From Kingdonia uniflora (Eukaryota > Streptophyta > Magnoliopsida > Ranunculales > Circaeasteraceae): a DNA stretch of 64,000 nucleotides. Where the stretch lies: NCBI GenBank assembly GCA_014058105.1, contig JACGCM010001209.1, forward strand, positions 62,001 to 126,000, written 5' to 3'. Under the pieces are notes generated by a model. It had not been told where the DNA came from, made no database searches, and worked only from the letters and a program-made list of their open reading frames with translations. Below are positions 37,425 through 48,633 of this stretch, in pieces; the stretch's first letter is position 1; every line of letters begins with the position of its first letter. The translations under genes and the position numbers were made by a program.

Positions 37425-37849
37425 CAAAATTCATGAAATGCATCCAAAACTGACTCCCAAAAAACATTAAGTTGTTGGTTGTTGCTTTTGATTCTATCCT
37501 CCGAGACATGAACCCAAGATTTTGTAAGATTTTTTTTTTGAATACCCGTTCATTTCAACAACTGAGACCCCCCCTTCATTGGTAGTTGTCTTGGTCGAGC
37601 GACGTCCGTCTTTGCTTTTTGTCTATCAACAACCCCCGCGTCTTCGGATTGAGATAAGTCAACCGATTGAGTACATTATGATTGAGATGATTGAGATTGG
37701 CAAATGAAGAAGGATGTTAGAATTGAGTGGGAATGGCGAATTGAGAGGGTTGTCCCCAATTATTAGGTACTATGAACGGATGAGGAGATTATACCCAATT
37801 GCTGGGCGAGTTAAAAGATTGAATAGGTTGGGATTGAGATGATTGAGGT

Positions 37850-38412
37850 TGAGGGGAATGAATAAATTGCAACCAATTAGGTAGAATTTATTGTTGTTGT
37901 CCAAAATTGTTGGGTTGATTCAAATTACTCTCGGTAGTAGAATCATTCTCTTGCGTTGCATTCGAAGAACTCATCTAATAATTTGCATATATAAAGAATT
38001 ATTCAAGATAAAAAACTTAAAACCCTAGAATATAAACATCTAGAAAATTAAAAGGAGTATGATTAAATTAAACAAAAACTTACCTTGAGAGATCAACCTT
38101 AATCCCAATAGAGTGAAGGAGAGTTGAGGGGAATGAGTGAATTGAGGTTGAGGGGAATGAGTGAATTCCAACCAATTAGGTAGAATTTGTTGTTGTCCAA
38201 AATTGTTGGGTTGATTCAAATTACTCTCGGTATTGGAATCATTATCTTGCGTTCCATTCGAAGAACTCATCTAATAATTTGCATATATGAAGAATTATTC
38301 AAGATGAAAAACTTAAAACCCTAGAATATAAGCATCTAGAAAATTAAAAGGAATATGATAAAATTAAACAAAAGCTTACCTTGAGAGATCAACCTTAATC
38401 CCAATAGAGTGA
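37850..38412 (-). repeat. Tandem duplication of a gene start (about 280-bp unit) inside the TIR element
   Basis: Two copies, about 37850..38118 and 38140..38412. On the minus strand each has a leader with donor CAAG|GTAAG, a short intron ending TTATTAG, and an ATG opening MSSSN(G/A)TQ(D/E)NDS(N/T)TESNLNQPNNFGQQQ. The downstream frame (PNWLQFIHSPQPQ..., 37950 to about 37600) is Pro/Gln/Ser-rich, with stops. Such sequence resembles the N-terminus of PIF/Harbinger ORF1 proteins, which would agree with the TAA duplications. That match is tentative. Confidence 0.6.
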
Positions 38413-39455
38413 AAGAGAGTTGTGGTGCAAATGGATTTGGTTTTTGTTAAAGTGGTGAAGATAGGGAAATGATTTGGTTTCAAAGTGATGAAGAGAGGAA
38501 ATGATTTGGTTTTGGAAGCTTTAACGAATTTAGTATGTGCAACAGGCGCCTAATTAATTTTTTTTTAACTTGGGCGCCTAAGTCTTAGGCGCATGTTTAA
38601 AAAGAGAACAGACGCACAACACTTGGGCGCCCAATCGCTACTTAAAAATCCAAGACCAAATCTTGGATTCCAAGCCTGAGACTTGGATTTTGAGACTCAA
38701 ATTCAAGTCAGTCAGGCACTATTGGAGGACGAAAATCTAATGTGGCAGCTTAAAATCTAAGGTAGTGAGGCACTTTAAGAGTTGCTCTAAGGGGATTGCA
38801 ATCACTCAAGAGCATAGGCTGCAAATTCTTGGTAGATGCTGATGTTATGAACAAAGGCAGTGGCAGAGGACAATTAGTAGTTTTCCCCAAGTTAATTCAT
38901 CTCGAATTAAGGGGAATGTTGGAGTTGGAGGAGTGGGTGTTGCCATTTGAAAGAAGTGATACATTACAAATCATGCCACGTCTTCGAAAACTACATATTT
39001 GGTGGGCCTCCAAATTGAAGGTGTTGCCTGCTTTTGGAAGACTAAAATCGCTAAAAGAGCTAACTATAAGAGAATTGGATTCACTCAAGCGCATAGGCCC
39101 CAAATTCTTTGGAATGTCAGATGATGATGATGTTATGAAGGGTACAAGTGGATCGAGCAGAGGTGGAGAGTCACTACCAATAATTGTATTCCCAAAGTTG
39201 GAGAAACTCCATTTCTGCGGTATGTATAAGTTGGAAGAATGGGAGATGATGATGCCAAGTTGGAGAGAAGACGTCAGTTTTATTATGTCATGCCTCAAGG
39301 AATTGATACTTGACACATGCCTGAAGCTAAAGGTGCTTCCACACAACATCTTCTCTTATCAAACGGTGGAAGAAAAGATAGACCATTATCCAGAATTGAA
39401 TCGACGATCAGGGATGAATCAAATCATCAGAAGGAGAGAAGACGGAGAAAGGTAA

Positions 39456-39730
39456 ACACTAATTTTTTAAGCCTTTATCCATCAATTTTTATTTTATTTT
39501 ATTCAGCTTCTCCTCCTCTAATTATACCTCTATTTATTATCTCAGTCTCAGTTTGTAGTTATAAAAGAGGGGATCATTCTGATGATGACGACTTCACGAT
39601 ATTTCAGTGTTTTTTTATTATTATGTCCGAAAGTTCGTCGAGTTCAACATATTTCACCATTTTCCTAACTAGGTATCTCGGGGTTCGCCACATACCTCCG
39701 CAAGCCGTACGCTCTATTTTAAACCAAGAT
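39456..39730 (+). other. NLR1 3' flank up to the solo LTR
   Basis: From 39455 to about 39596 this is colinear with the NLR2 3' flank (55850..56000). Then a foreign piece starts (39597..39730) that continues past the LTR at 42170..42260. Read on the minus strand the joined piece contains a B-box-like GAGTTCGAAACC and an A-box-like GGGCTAGTTG, so it may be a SINE, itself split by the LTR. Confidence 0.4.
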
Positions 39731-41663
39731 TGTAGCGCCCCGCTTTTCTCCATTTTTTTATGGGTCGTATGTTATGCATTAGTCTAGACTACCTGATGTT
39801 AGTTAATACAATACTTCTTGTTGTACTTGATCATATCTTTTGAGTTATCTATTTTGAGAACAATTCAAATTGTTGATCGAGAGGAGTATTTCTTCTCCAC
39901 TATCTCAGCACCCACTTTCCCTATTTTCTCCTCAACCCTTATCTCCCTCAAACAAACACTTTTTACCCTTCTCCAGCCGTCAAACAAAGGAGACCAAACT
40001 ACAAATTCAAAATTCTTCTCTTCATACCTCATACACAATTAGTGGTTAATTCCCAATTCTCCATACCCCAAATTCTTCAAATCATCCTACCATTTTTAGG
40101 TCCGAGGCATCTCTTCAAAAACCTAGAATTAAACCCTTAAGAGAAGAGGGAGACATTGCTGAAATTCATCACCGTTGGAAGCTTCACACCTCTTAGTTCT
40201 TCGATCCTCTTACACTTAATTAAGGCAAGTACATTTATCCCCGGAAGCTTAACAGCGAATCAACATAATATTTTGGTATAATATATAGATACATGAGCAT
40301 AATTCCGTAGGATGTTAAGTATCCAAATGGAAATTCTTATTAATTCACATATTGTATAAATTCGTCGTGACTATGTTTGTAATGTAGATTTCGTTTGACT
40401 CCTGTTTTTAGCTTGAATATACATCATTAAAACATGACTTATATGAGTTCTGATAGTATATTATACACCATGCTAGGACTTTAGTAGTGGAGCTAATCAT
40501 ATGCAGTATCCTATTTTTATATCTCTATTAGGTTAGTTGAGAAATGATCATGATATCTTGTGGTTAGAATATATGTGAGGGAATATGGTAATCTTGCAAG
40601 GATTCAAAACAGAGCATGCCTAACAGTAGCTTTGGTGGTAGTTAATAGGTGTTATTAGGTGCTCCCATTACTCACATATGTACAGGTTATTCCCAAAGAT
40701 TCAATTCGGGGGGTAGTTAAACATAGTAGTTAGTATACGCTTATATTTAGACAACTTCTAGGCAGGTAACGTTATAATTATACGTGGGTGTATAAGATTA
40801 AGTGGTGACAGAATATCTAGCATGAGTCATACACCCCTCATCTTGTTCTAATTAATTATCTAATATAGATTGTCTATCAATTATAGAATTGCAAATCTTG
40901 TGAATGTCAAGTGTAATATACGGTTTAACTTAGCCACAATTATAGGACTTCAAGTGATATAACCTCTATTAACTTAAGGTAGAAAGATTATTGAAAGTCA
41001 GAGTATAAAATCATCGACAGAGTCCCCACTCTTATACTTGTGAGGGTAGAAAGGTCGCTAAGCATAAGATCGCCAATCATATGATATAGTCTTGTTGCCT
41101 ATAAAGCAAGGACAGATAGGTTATTTTGATTGAGTGTCGGTCTCTTAAATCATTCATGCATAGGAGAACTTATAATCATGTACACAGTAGGGCTATGATG
41201 TCAGGGTCCTTGGGTTCGATTCCCTAAACAAAAGATTCGATGACTGTTTATTAGTGTTCCAGAGTTGCAAGCCCCTAAAACTCTTTCCCTGTTACTTCTT
41301 GGTTGTATGCTACACGAGCATCCCGTGGGCTCAGATCTCTAGAAGTAAAAATTAATTAGGCTTTAGACCTGTAGGTTGAAACTCCTTGACCACCTTGATC
41401 CGGTGATTTCCCCCGCTAATTCCTGGCTCAATAAAAATGAATCCGCCAATCCCTGGCTCGACAATAAAGGATACACTTCTGTTGATGACAGAAGGGTGCG
41501 AGAGTGTGGTCCCACTGAATTAAAAGTGACCTTGTGTACATCGTCTGTTAGTTATCCTTCACACCTAATAATAGTCTATAACTACTTTATAATACCGGTT
41601 GGCGCCGACGCTTAAAAACAACATTAATAATTGAACCTCATTTCCTCAAAATATTGCATCATT

Positions 41664-41717
<54 letters not shown>

Positions 41718-42169
41718 TATCACACTAGTACTTCTGTATTATATCGGTCTGTCATGTTCAGTGACCAGTAATAATTGTGCTTGTTGACGCCCTGTGCGGT
41801 ATATTTTTCACAGGAGGTCTAGCACGGTAGGATTTTGCTTAGTGAGGCTTGATTGATCATTTTTGAGATTATTTGGAGTTCTATTGGATCATTGAGCTGT
41901 CGTAGGGTATTTATGATATTTATTTTATATTTTATTGTCGTAGTCTTATTATCATTTTTAGAGTTGGTTGAGAATTTTATTCACTTTAATCCATTTATTC
42001 ATTTAATTTATATTTGAGTTTTTCCGCTGCGTTTCTTTGGTAAGTAGATATAGTTAATTTCTTTATAAATATATTACATCTGTAGGGTTCATCCGTGGGA
42101 TGCCCGACTTGTTAAGCCTTAGGATTTTCTTAATGATTTTTATCAGAAAATGGATTTTGGGGCGTGACA
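39731..42169 (+). mobile_element. 2.44-kb solo LTR of a Ty3/gypsy-type element
   Basis: The element begins TGTAGCGCCCCG and ends GGGGCGTGACA, a terminal pair typical of plant gypsy LTRs. It is flanked by a perfect 5-bp duplication AAGAT (39726..39730 and 42170..42174). No gag or pol coding is present, only noncoding sequence with a (TA)n tract near 41669..41710, so this is a single long LTR left after recombination. The orientation follows the TG...CA order and is not proven. Confidence 0.85.
41669..41712. repeat. (TA)n microsatellite
   Basis: A near-perfect run of about 21 TA dinucleotides inside the solo LTR. It is likely to be variable in length between individuals. Confidence 0.9.
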
Positions 42170-42259
42170 AAGATTAATCTTGGCGGATTGGTTTCGAACT
42201 CATGACCACCCTCTTCTCTCTCCTCCAAGAGGTGATCCCAAACAACTAGCCCAACACCA

Positions 42260-43187
42260 AAGAGGTAATGGATCCTAGTCTTGAAATGTCAATAGGAAAT
42301 AGTTTGTTTGTTTAACAATCTTCTCGAATGGGAGAACCGGAGAAGCCTTAGTGGAAAAAAAAAGTGAGTAAAGTAAATGTAGCAAGTTAAGTTACACCCT
42401 AAATTTGGTCTTAGGTGGAATTGGATCTAAGAAATGAAGGTGTGACTTGAAATAATTACAGACTGTAAACTTGTCCTTGGCAGTAGTATGAACGATTTAA
42501 ACTTATCAATAGAACCAATTATTGTCTATGTTACTTACATTATAACTGGAAATAATCACTGAACTAAAAACTTTGTAACAGTTTGTTTGTTTTGATAGTC
42601 GCCTTTATCACTACTCTGAACTTTCCTTGGATGTAGGTTTTAAGTCCCCTCCAACAGAGTTTGCAGGCTCAAAGAAGTTGGGTAATGAGTTTTTCCATAA
42701 CCTGCTTCCATTTGAGACAAAGTAAAAACACAACACTCATCAAGTAGAAGTATCCATGATGTGCAAACAAAGAGGCGGGGAAGGGTAAAGATTTTTAAGG
42801 TTGTCATCTTATCTGTGTTATTTACCCTAGTTTTCTATTGATCAAAGAGCTTCTCTAAACCGTTTATTTTCTTACTAAAAAGTATTTTGTTGTGTTATGG
42901 TAGGATGCAAACTGCGCTAACAATATTACGACTAAAAATGCTTATGTACTGAACTGCTGATGAGGACAACAAAATAGGGGATTGATAGTATGTGCTTTAT
43001 ATAAGGTGTAGTGACATTAGCAAATACGTTGAGATATTTGAGTTTTTTATCCAATATTTCTTATCAATTCAATGGGAAGCTTTCAGACAGACTACTTTAT
43101 CCTCATTTTGTGTCTTCTTATTTACTGATATTTTGATTATGGATTACTTAAATGCTCCCAAGTATTCAGTATTCTAATTGATGAAAT
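42260..43187 (+). repeat. NLR1 3' flank, duplicated at NLR2 (56060..56995), with a PFK exon 5 relic
   Basis: This stretch matches 56060..56995 in the same order, including the block GTTTTAAGTCCCCTCCAACAGAG after an AG acceptor (42636 and 56401). Near 42985..43050 it carries a diverged copy of the end of PFK exon 5 (ATAGTATGTG...AAATAC.TTG). The stretch ends in the LINE target site at 43179..43187. Confidence 0.75.
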
Positions 43188-43229
43188 CTTTTTTTCTTTT
43201 TCTTTTTTGATTGGTAAACCATATATATC

Positions 43230-46200
43230 TTAATCAAAAGGCATTACAAAAGTGGTTTTATCTTTCGCGAGGGCAGCCTGAAGCCAGCCATGGGGAGAAC
43301 TACACCAAATCATACAAAAATTGTTACCCATGGGCCTAGTGGCGATCGCATGGGCAACTGAAATCGTACTACGCGGAGCATAAGTAATTCATATATCGAC
43401 AAAATAACAGAACATTGCCATACAATCCTGGAAGATGGCTTTGGTAGTCCAAGACACATCAGCATAACCATTTCCACAAAATGAGCTAATTGCTTCGGCA
43501 TCAGTTTTAATATTCACACGCTGCACACCTTGCTTCCAGGCCCAGAGAACGCCTTCCATCACTGCTAACACTTCGCCCTCTTTAGCAGATACAAATTTAC
43601 AGGTAGAACCTTGGGCTGCACCAAAAGCATTAAGATTATCCCGAATGACTAAACCAAGACCATTGAATAATTTATCTTTACTAAAAGAGGCATCAACATT
43701 TATTTTTTCCCATCAAACGAACGGGATACTCTAAGGGACCTTAATAGAAGACCGCTCAAACCAACTGGTACGTGCATTAAAAATCATTTTATTCATGGCG
43801 GCAGAAATGCATAAAGGGTTTTGAATCTTGTTCTTAAAAATGAGGTCACAGCGTGCCTTCCAAATCATCCAGGAGAGGGAAAAGGTCACAAGGGTCCAGA
43901 GGTCTCGATCAACAGGCCTCTCCAAGGGCGGCGAGACCCACATGAAGATCCATTCCTGAACAGAGAAATGTGAAAAATAATGGAGCAAACCCCGAAGGCT
44001 GTGCAAAACCAAATCGCTCGCGTAAAGGGACAGCCGAGGAGAAAGTGGTGTACAGTTTCCGAGGGGGCCTCACACAACAGGCAAGAGGAATCAGAAAGGG
44101 CCAGATGGCCCGCCAACTTGGCTCTATATGGGACCATATCCCGGAGGCATTTCCATACAAGCATCTGCGCCTTGGGAGCGGCTTTATTATACCAAAGTTT
44201 GAGCAGGAGATGTGGGGGCCACTCCAAAACCTCCATAAGGGAGCCCGACATAAGTACATGATAAGATGATTTAATAAAGAATTTCCCATCTTTAGAAGGG
44301 CCCCACTTAAGATTATCAATACCGTCCAAGCGAGGAAGGAAAATACGGGAAATAAAGTCGATCGAGTCATCATCACACCACTGGTAGAGTTCCCCAAGTC
44401 GCCAAAACTGATGAATGGGGTTAATAAAGTGACTCACCAATTGGGGTTGCAAAATGTCCGGGCTCCCTGCCCGAGGGGACGGTTTTCTCCCCAAGGCCGA
44501 GGAAAGCCAATTGTCGTGCCAAAAATTGATAAGGTTCCCGGAACTATCCTGCCAACACGAGTTGACCTGGACCGTACTGATAGCGAACTGGACACTACGC
44601 CACGTCCAAGAGGCATCAACTTTCTTCCTGGCCTGGAGGATGCCGCACTCAGGGAAGTATTTAGCTTTCAGGACATGACCCCAAAACTCCTGAGGATTCT
44701 GATGAAGGCGCCATACTAGTTTGGACAGGTGGGCTATGTTCGTGGCCCCCCGCCTCGCGAATGCCCAGGCCCCTTTCTCGTTTAGGCCAGCAAACCTCCT
44801 TCTATTTTTTAGGTACAAGGGTTTTCCCTTATCCTCCAGTTTACCCCACCAGAAATCACATTGAAGGCCATTGATGGCATTGCAGGTAGATTGGGGGAGG
44901 GCAAAACCAGACATCTGATACATTGGGATCGCCGAAGTGACAAATTTAATTAAGACAGTGCGACCCGCCTGGGAAAAGAGTTTTCCTCACCAGGACTGTA
45001 AACGATTAGAAATCCTATCTTCAATACGTTGGAAAGTCTGGGCTTTAGAGCGGTTAAAAAATAGATTAGTCCTCAGGTACCGCTCATCAAGCTGCATGAT
45101 CTTGACTTTGAGGAGCTGAATAATTAGACGACAGACGACCGAGATGGCGAGGGAGGTTTTTACTAAAAGAGACGCCCGATTTAGCCAAATTGAGTTGTTG
45201 ACCAGTCGCGGCACAAAAACTGTCGAGAATAGTTTTCATCTCATGAGCTTCATCAAGGTTGGCACATCCAAAAAGGAGACAGTCATCCACAAACAATAAA
45301 TAGAAGATGGAGGGTGCTCTCCGAGATGCTTTAATACTATAAATCTTATGCGCCACCTCCTTCACCCCTAATACTCGAGAGAGACCTTCCATCAGGATAA
45401 TAAAGAGATAGGGGAAGAGATGGTCCCCCTGCTGTAGGCCCCTGGTGGGGATGAGAAACCCATGGGAGGAACCATTAAGAAGGACAGAATAACGTACCGT
45501 AGAAATACACTGCCCAATCCAGTGATACCATTTCAAATCAAAACCCAGTGTCGCCATGGTTTGGATTAGCGTACTCTATTCAATCTGGTCATAGGCTTTA
45601 GACATATCTAGTTTGACTCCCATCAGGCTGGAATGACCTTTCTTCCCCTTCATCGTATGAATAAGTTTATGTGCCACTAGTACATTATCAAATATTTGGC
45701 ATCCACTGACGAAAGCACCCTGGGACGGGGAAATAATTCTCGCCAAGAGGGATTTAAGGCGGGTAGAAAAAATCTTGGTGATAATCTTATAAGTCACATT
45801 GCACAAGCTAATCGGGCGGAAATCACTTGGTCATGCCTTAGAAGTATTCTTCGGGATCATCACAATATGCGTAACATTGATATGTTTGGGCATAAAACCC
45901 GAGGTAAAGAAACTAGTGACCAGATTCCATATATCAGGGCCCACCACATCCCAAGATTTATGGAAGAAAATCGCGGGGAAACCATCCAGAATCAGAGCTT
46001 TATGAGGCCCAATGTTGTTAAGGGCTGTCAGAATCTCCTCCGAGGTTACCTTCGACAGCAGAGCTTGATTATCAACCGCCGTAATACAAGGGCTAAAATT
46101 AGCAAGGAACTTCGGGATGCCTGTCGGGTAAGAAGTTTCATAATTACTAGTCATATCCTTCAGGAAAATCTGCCCGATCTCCGTAGCCTCCGACGTCCAG

Positions 46201-47058
46201 TCACCATTCTCCCGTTTAAGCCAATCGATATAATTCTTTTTCCGCTGAGAGATGGTTTGCCCGAGGGTCTGAATCAATTGAGGGAACTGGGGTTCTCTAG
46301 TCTACATAGTTTGGAAACAAAAACATTTACCGAAAGTCGAAAATTGTGGAGTTGTATCAAGGAATAAAGGAGTATGATCCGAACCAAGGACGGGTAGATG
46401 AAGAACCTTAGCCGTAGGATAGATAAACATCCAATCCGCATTGGCTAGACTCCGATCAAGTTTTTCCCAGATATTTGCCCATCCACGATGTTTGTGGTTC
46501 CATATGAAGGGGTTACCCGAAAACCCAAGGTCGATGACACCCGTTTGTTGAATAACCGCCTTGACTTAAGCATTTTTAGTTGCTTGATAGGGTTCCCCCC
46601 GCCATTTTATCGGCCCAGTCAAAAACTGCATTAAAATCCCCCATGATCATCCACAGGTCAGTATACCCATTAGCTGCAACTTCCACAAGCCGCCAACTCT
46701 CATTCTTGTCCCTCTGATAAGGGCTACCGTAGAAGAAAGAAATCATCCAAGGATTTTCGGCCGGATCGGAGTTCACCATAACATTAATAATATATTTATT
46801 ATAGAAGACCACTTCAATATTAATATTAGCCTTCCACAGGACACAAATACCGTTGGCGCGTCCATGAACCCCGGCCGCTGGAACATCTACCCAGTGAGGG
46901 TAGTTAAGATTACGTACCAAAACTTACATTTATGCAGAAGATCGTTTGGTTTCGGCTAGAAAAATAATATCTCCTTGCGAAGATCGGATAAGTTCGCAAA
47001 AATGACAAATTGCCACCGGACGACCCAAACCTTGACAATTCCAAGCAATAAGTATCAT
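43230..47058 (-). pseudogene. LINE ORF2 (endonuclease, reverse transcriptase, RNase H), decayed
   Basis: The frame starts at ATG 47058 (MILIAWNCQGLGRPVAI) and reaches a stop at 43230..43232 after DKTTFVMPFD, about 1,276 codons, the normal length. Domains in order: EEP endonuclease (WNCQGLG, FLAETK, IMGDFNAV), reverse transcriptase (GVKLDMSKAYDQIE, GLQQGDHLFPYLFI, active site FVDD in LLFVDDCLLF), zf-RVT (LKWGPSKDGKFFIKSSYHVL, CLLC...HHFLLGC) and RNase H (VNIKTDAEAI). TAA after ETKRSSA and several frameshifts interrupt it. Confidence 0.85.
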
Positions 47059-47123
47059 AATGACCCAGGTGGTCTCCGCGGAGCCACCCAAACCCTAGCA
47101 TAATGTCCAAACAAGTGATATGT

Positions 47124-48633
47124 ACGTCAAATTTGCCAAATAGAGATAGAAAAGGGACTACGCACATGAGAGTGAGAAAGTCTGCAGAAACTGGCATGGT
47201 GAAACTGAGATGGTATGGTTAACTCTCCGACGCGTGTTTTAGCCCGCCTATGATGACGGACCACCCGTGACGAAGTCTGAGGATAACATGGAGACAGAGG
47301 AAAAAATTGTCGTGGTTGGCTCGGCTCCTGGAACCCAGGACCCCTAGTAGAGGAATTCATAGTGCCAATGGGCTATTCGCGTGCCTCAAAGACTGGGAAA
47401 ACGATGGTACAATTTGGAACTCCCCCGTAATGGTAAGTATATGTAGTAACTGGTTCCCCCTAGAGACAGGATCCTGCCTATGCCCCTGTACCGGGTCACC
47501 CCCACCCCCTAAATTGTGAAGACCCCAAAACTGTTCGTCCTCGCCGCGACCTTGAAGCCCTGGCGTATCAACGGCAACCTGAAAGGTCATAAGCTCCTCA
47601 TCAACAATCAAATGATCCATTTGACCCCCCTCAACTAGGACCTCTAAAGTATCCCGACCGTCCCCCGCCCAACACAAATGTTGTCCACTACCTGTGAATC
47701 CCAAAGCCACATCTGGGTTACCCCTAGAAACTGCAAATACATTCCCCCCCCGATTGCCCTCCCAGGCGGGATTGCTCTGCTGAACTCTGTCCTGATCGGT
47801 CAAAACCATAGGTATCCCTGGAAACCCCGGGGTACCTACGCCCCAATCTAACCGGGAATTTCCTTTTATCCCTTCGCCTGTGCAAGTTCAAGTCAGAGGG
47901 AGGGAGAGAGCCGTCCCTGATCCCCATCCTCCTCCAGATCTAAAGGTCGAGGCCATAAAGGGGAATGTGAGAGAGCATCTCTCTCCTCAGTTGGGTTTTG
48001 TAATGCCGTGGTGACTGGTGTCTAACTTAGCCCCGCTCCTCCCAGACTATCCTCTTCAAGTATCACAGAACCTATCGATGAGCGATGCCCCATTTTAAAA
48101 TAAAGATTGCAAAAATTAATCGAGGCGCCTTCATATTTAGTCTCAATCAGAAGCGGCCCACTGGCCAGGTCAGCCCAGACCGCCCGCGGGAACACACCAT
48201 AAATATACATTACTACCCGGGCGCGATAACCATTATTTGTGACTCACCTATTGTACACATTGGGTTCAATGACCAACACCTAGCCGAGACTTTGCCCAAA
48301 CTCATAAAAGAATTTTGACATTCTGAAAAATGGGTTAGATATCTCAAATTTTACCCAGAAAGGGACATATTTAAAGATCAGAGGTTCAATCGGTGTTCGT
48401 GCCTCATACGATAATAGAATCAATGTGTGACCATACGGGTTCCAAGGTTGATGAATCAAAACATTATTTTGGTCATAGGCATTTTGAAATTTAAACAAAA
48501 AATATGTCTTATCCGTCACTTTGTGTTCAAACACTTGCAGATTCTCTGAGGCCTCCATATTCCAAAAACTTCTTAGGGCTGACTTAATTTTTATAAAGCT
48601 TCGGCCCGTCTCAAAAGACATCGTACCAATCAA
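47124..48633 (-). pseudogene. LINE ORF1 (DUF4283 / zinc-knuckle nucleic-acid-binding protein), decayed
   Basis: From about 48633 downward the frame reads SFWNMEASENLQVFEHKV, TYFLFKFQNAYDQNNVLIHQPWNPYGHTLILLSY and PFWVKFEISNPFF, the DUF4283 pattern of plant LINE ORF1. A degenerate knuckle (FCNLYFKMGH) follows near 48090..48130, then a Pro/Gly-rich tail in broken frames to about 47124. The protein would coat the LINE RNA. Several frameshifts separate the pieces, so no full product is made. Confidence 0.65.

Larger units (their letters stand above)
34907..38787. mobile_element. 3.88-kb TIR transposon carrying a plant-mobile-domain gene
   Basis: The ends are inverted repeats GAGCA(T/A)CTC(C/T)TAAAGTGCCT, flanked on both sides by a 3-bp TAA duplication (34904..34906 and 38788..38790). 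Removing the element and one TAA leaves a frame that continues through the NLR1 LRR (ELTI then RGLQSLKSIG), as in NLR2, so the borders are exact. Three-base TAA/TTA duplications and this terminal sequence type point to PIF/Harbinger. Subterminal regions carry repeated GGCGCCT motifs (near 35018..35095 and 38543..38632). Inside are a plant-mobile-domain gene (+), a Gln/Pro-rich gene start in two tandem copies (-) and a CT microsatellite. No DDE transposase is visible. Confidence 0.85.
32223..39455 (+). pseudogene. CC-NBS-LRR resistance gene NLR1, broken
   Basis: Coding pieces are 32223..34906 and 38791..39455, split by a TIR element. Nearly every motif of NLR2 is present: Rx_N coiled coil, P-loop GMGGLGKTT, VLDDVW, a GLPL-type GVPLF, MHD and the LRRs. 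Lesions relative to NLR2 are a Gln-to-stop change at codon 12 (TAA 32256..32258) and a 2-bp deletion giving TAG at 33273..33275. There is also a 45-bp in-frame deletion after MHDLV near 33708 (15 residues) and the 3.88-kb insertion after 34906. The N-terminal half is still almost identical to NLR2, so the loss is recent or conversion has kept them alike. The piece after the insertion repeats an LRR block already present before it, so NLR1 had one more LRR module than NLR2. An internal ATG at 32301 could allow a CC-NBS fragment. Confidence 0.9.

Noticed and set aside
41205..41250. B-box-like GGGTTCGATTCCC inside the solo LTR, considered as a tRNA gene
   Set aside because: No matching acceptor, D or anticodon stems could be built around it, and it lies inside a retroelement LTR.
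43970..46367. Plus-strand ORFs of 60-223 codons within 43.9-46.4 kb
   Set aside because: They are antisense to the reverse transcriptase and zf-RVT coding of the LINE, whose minus-strand frames carry the recognisable domains.
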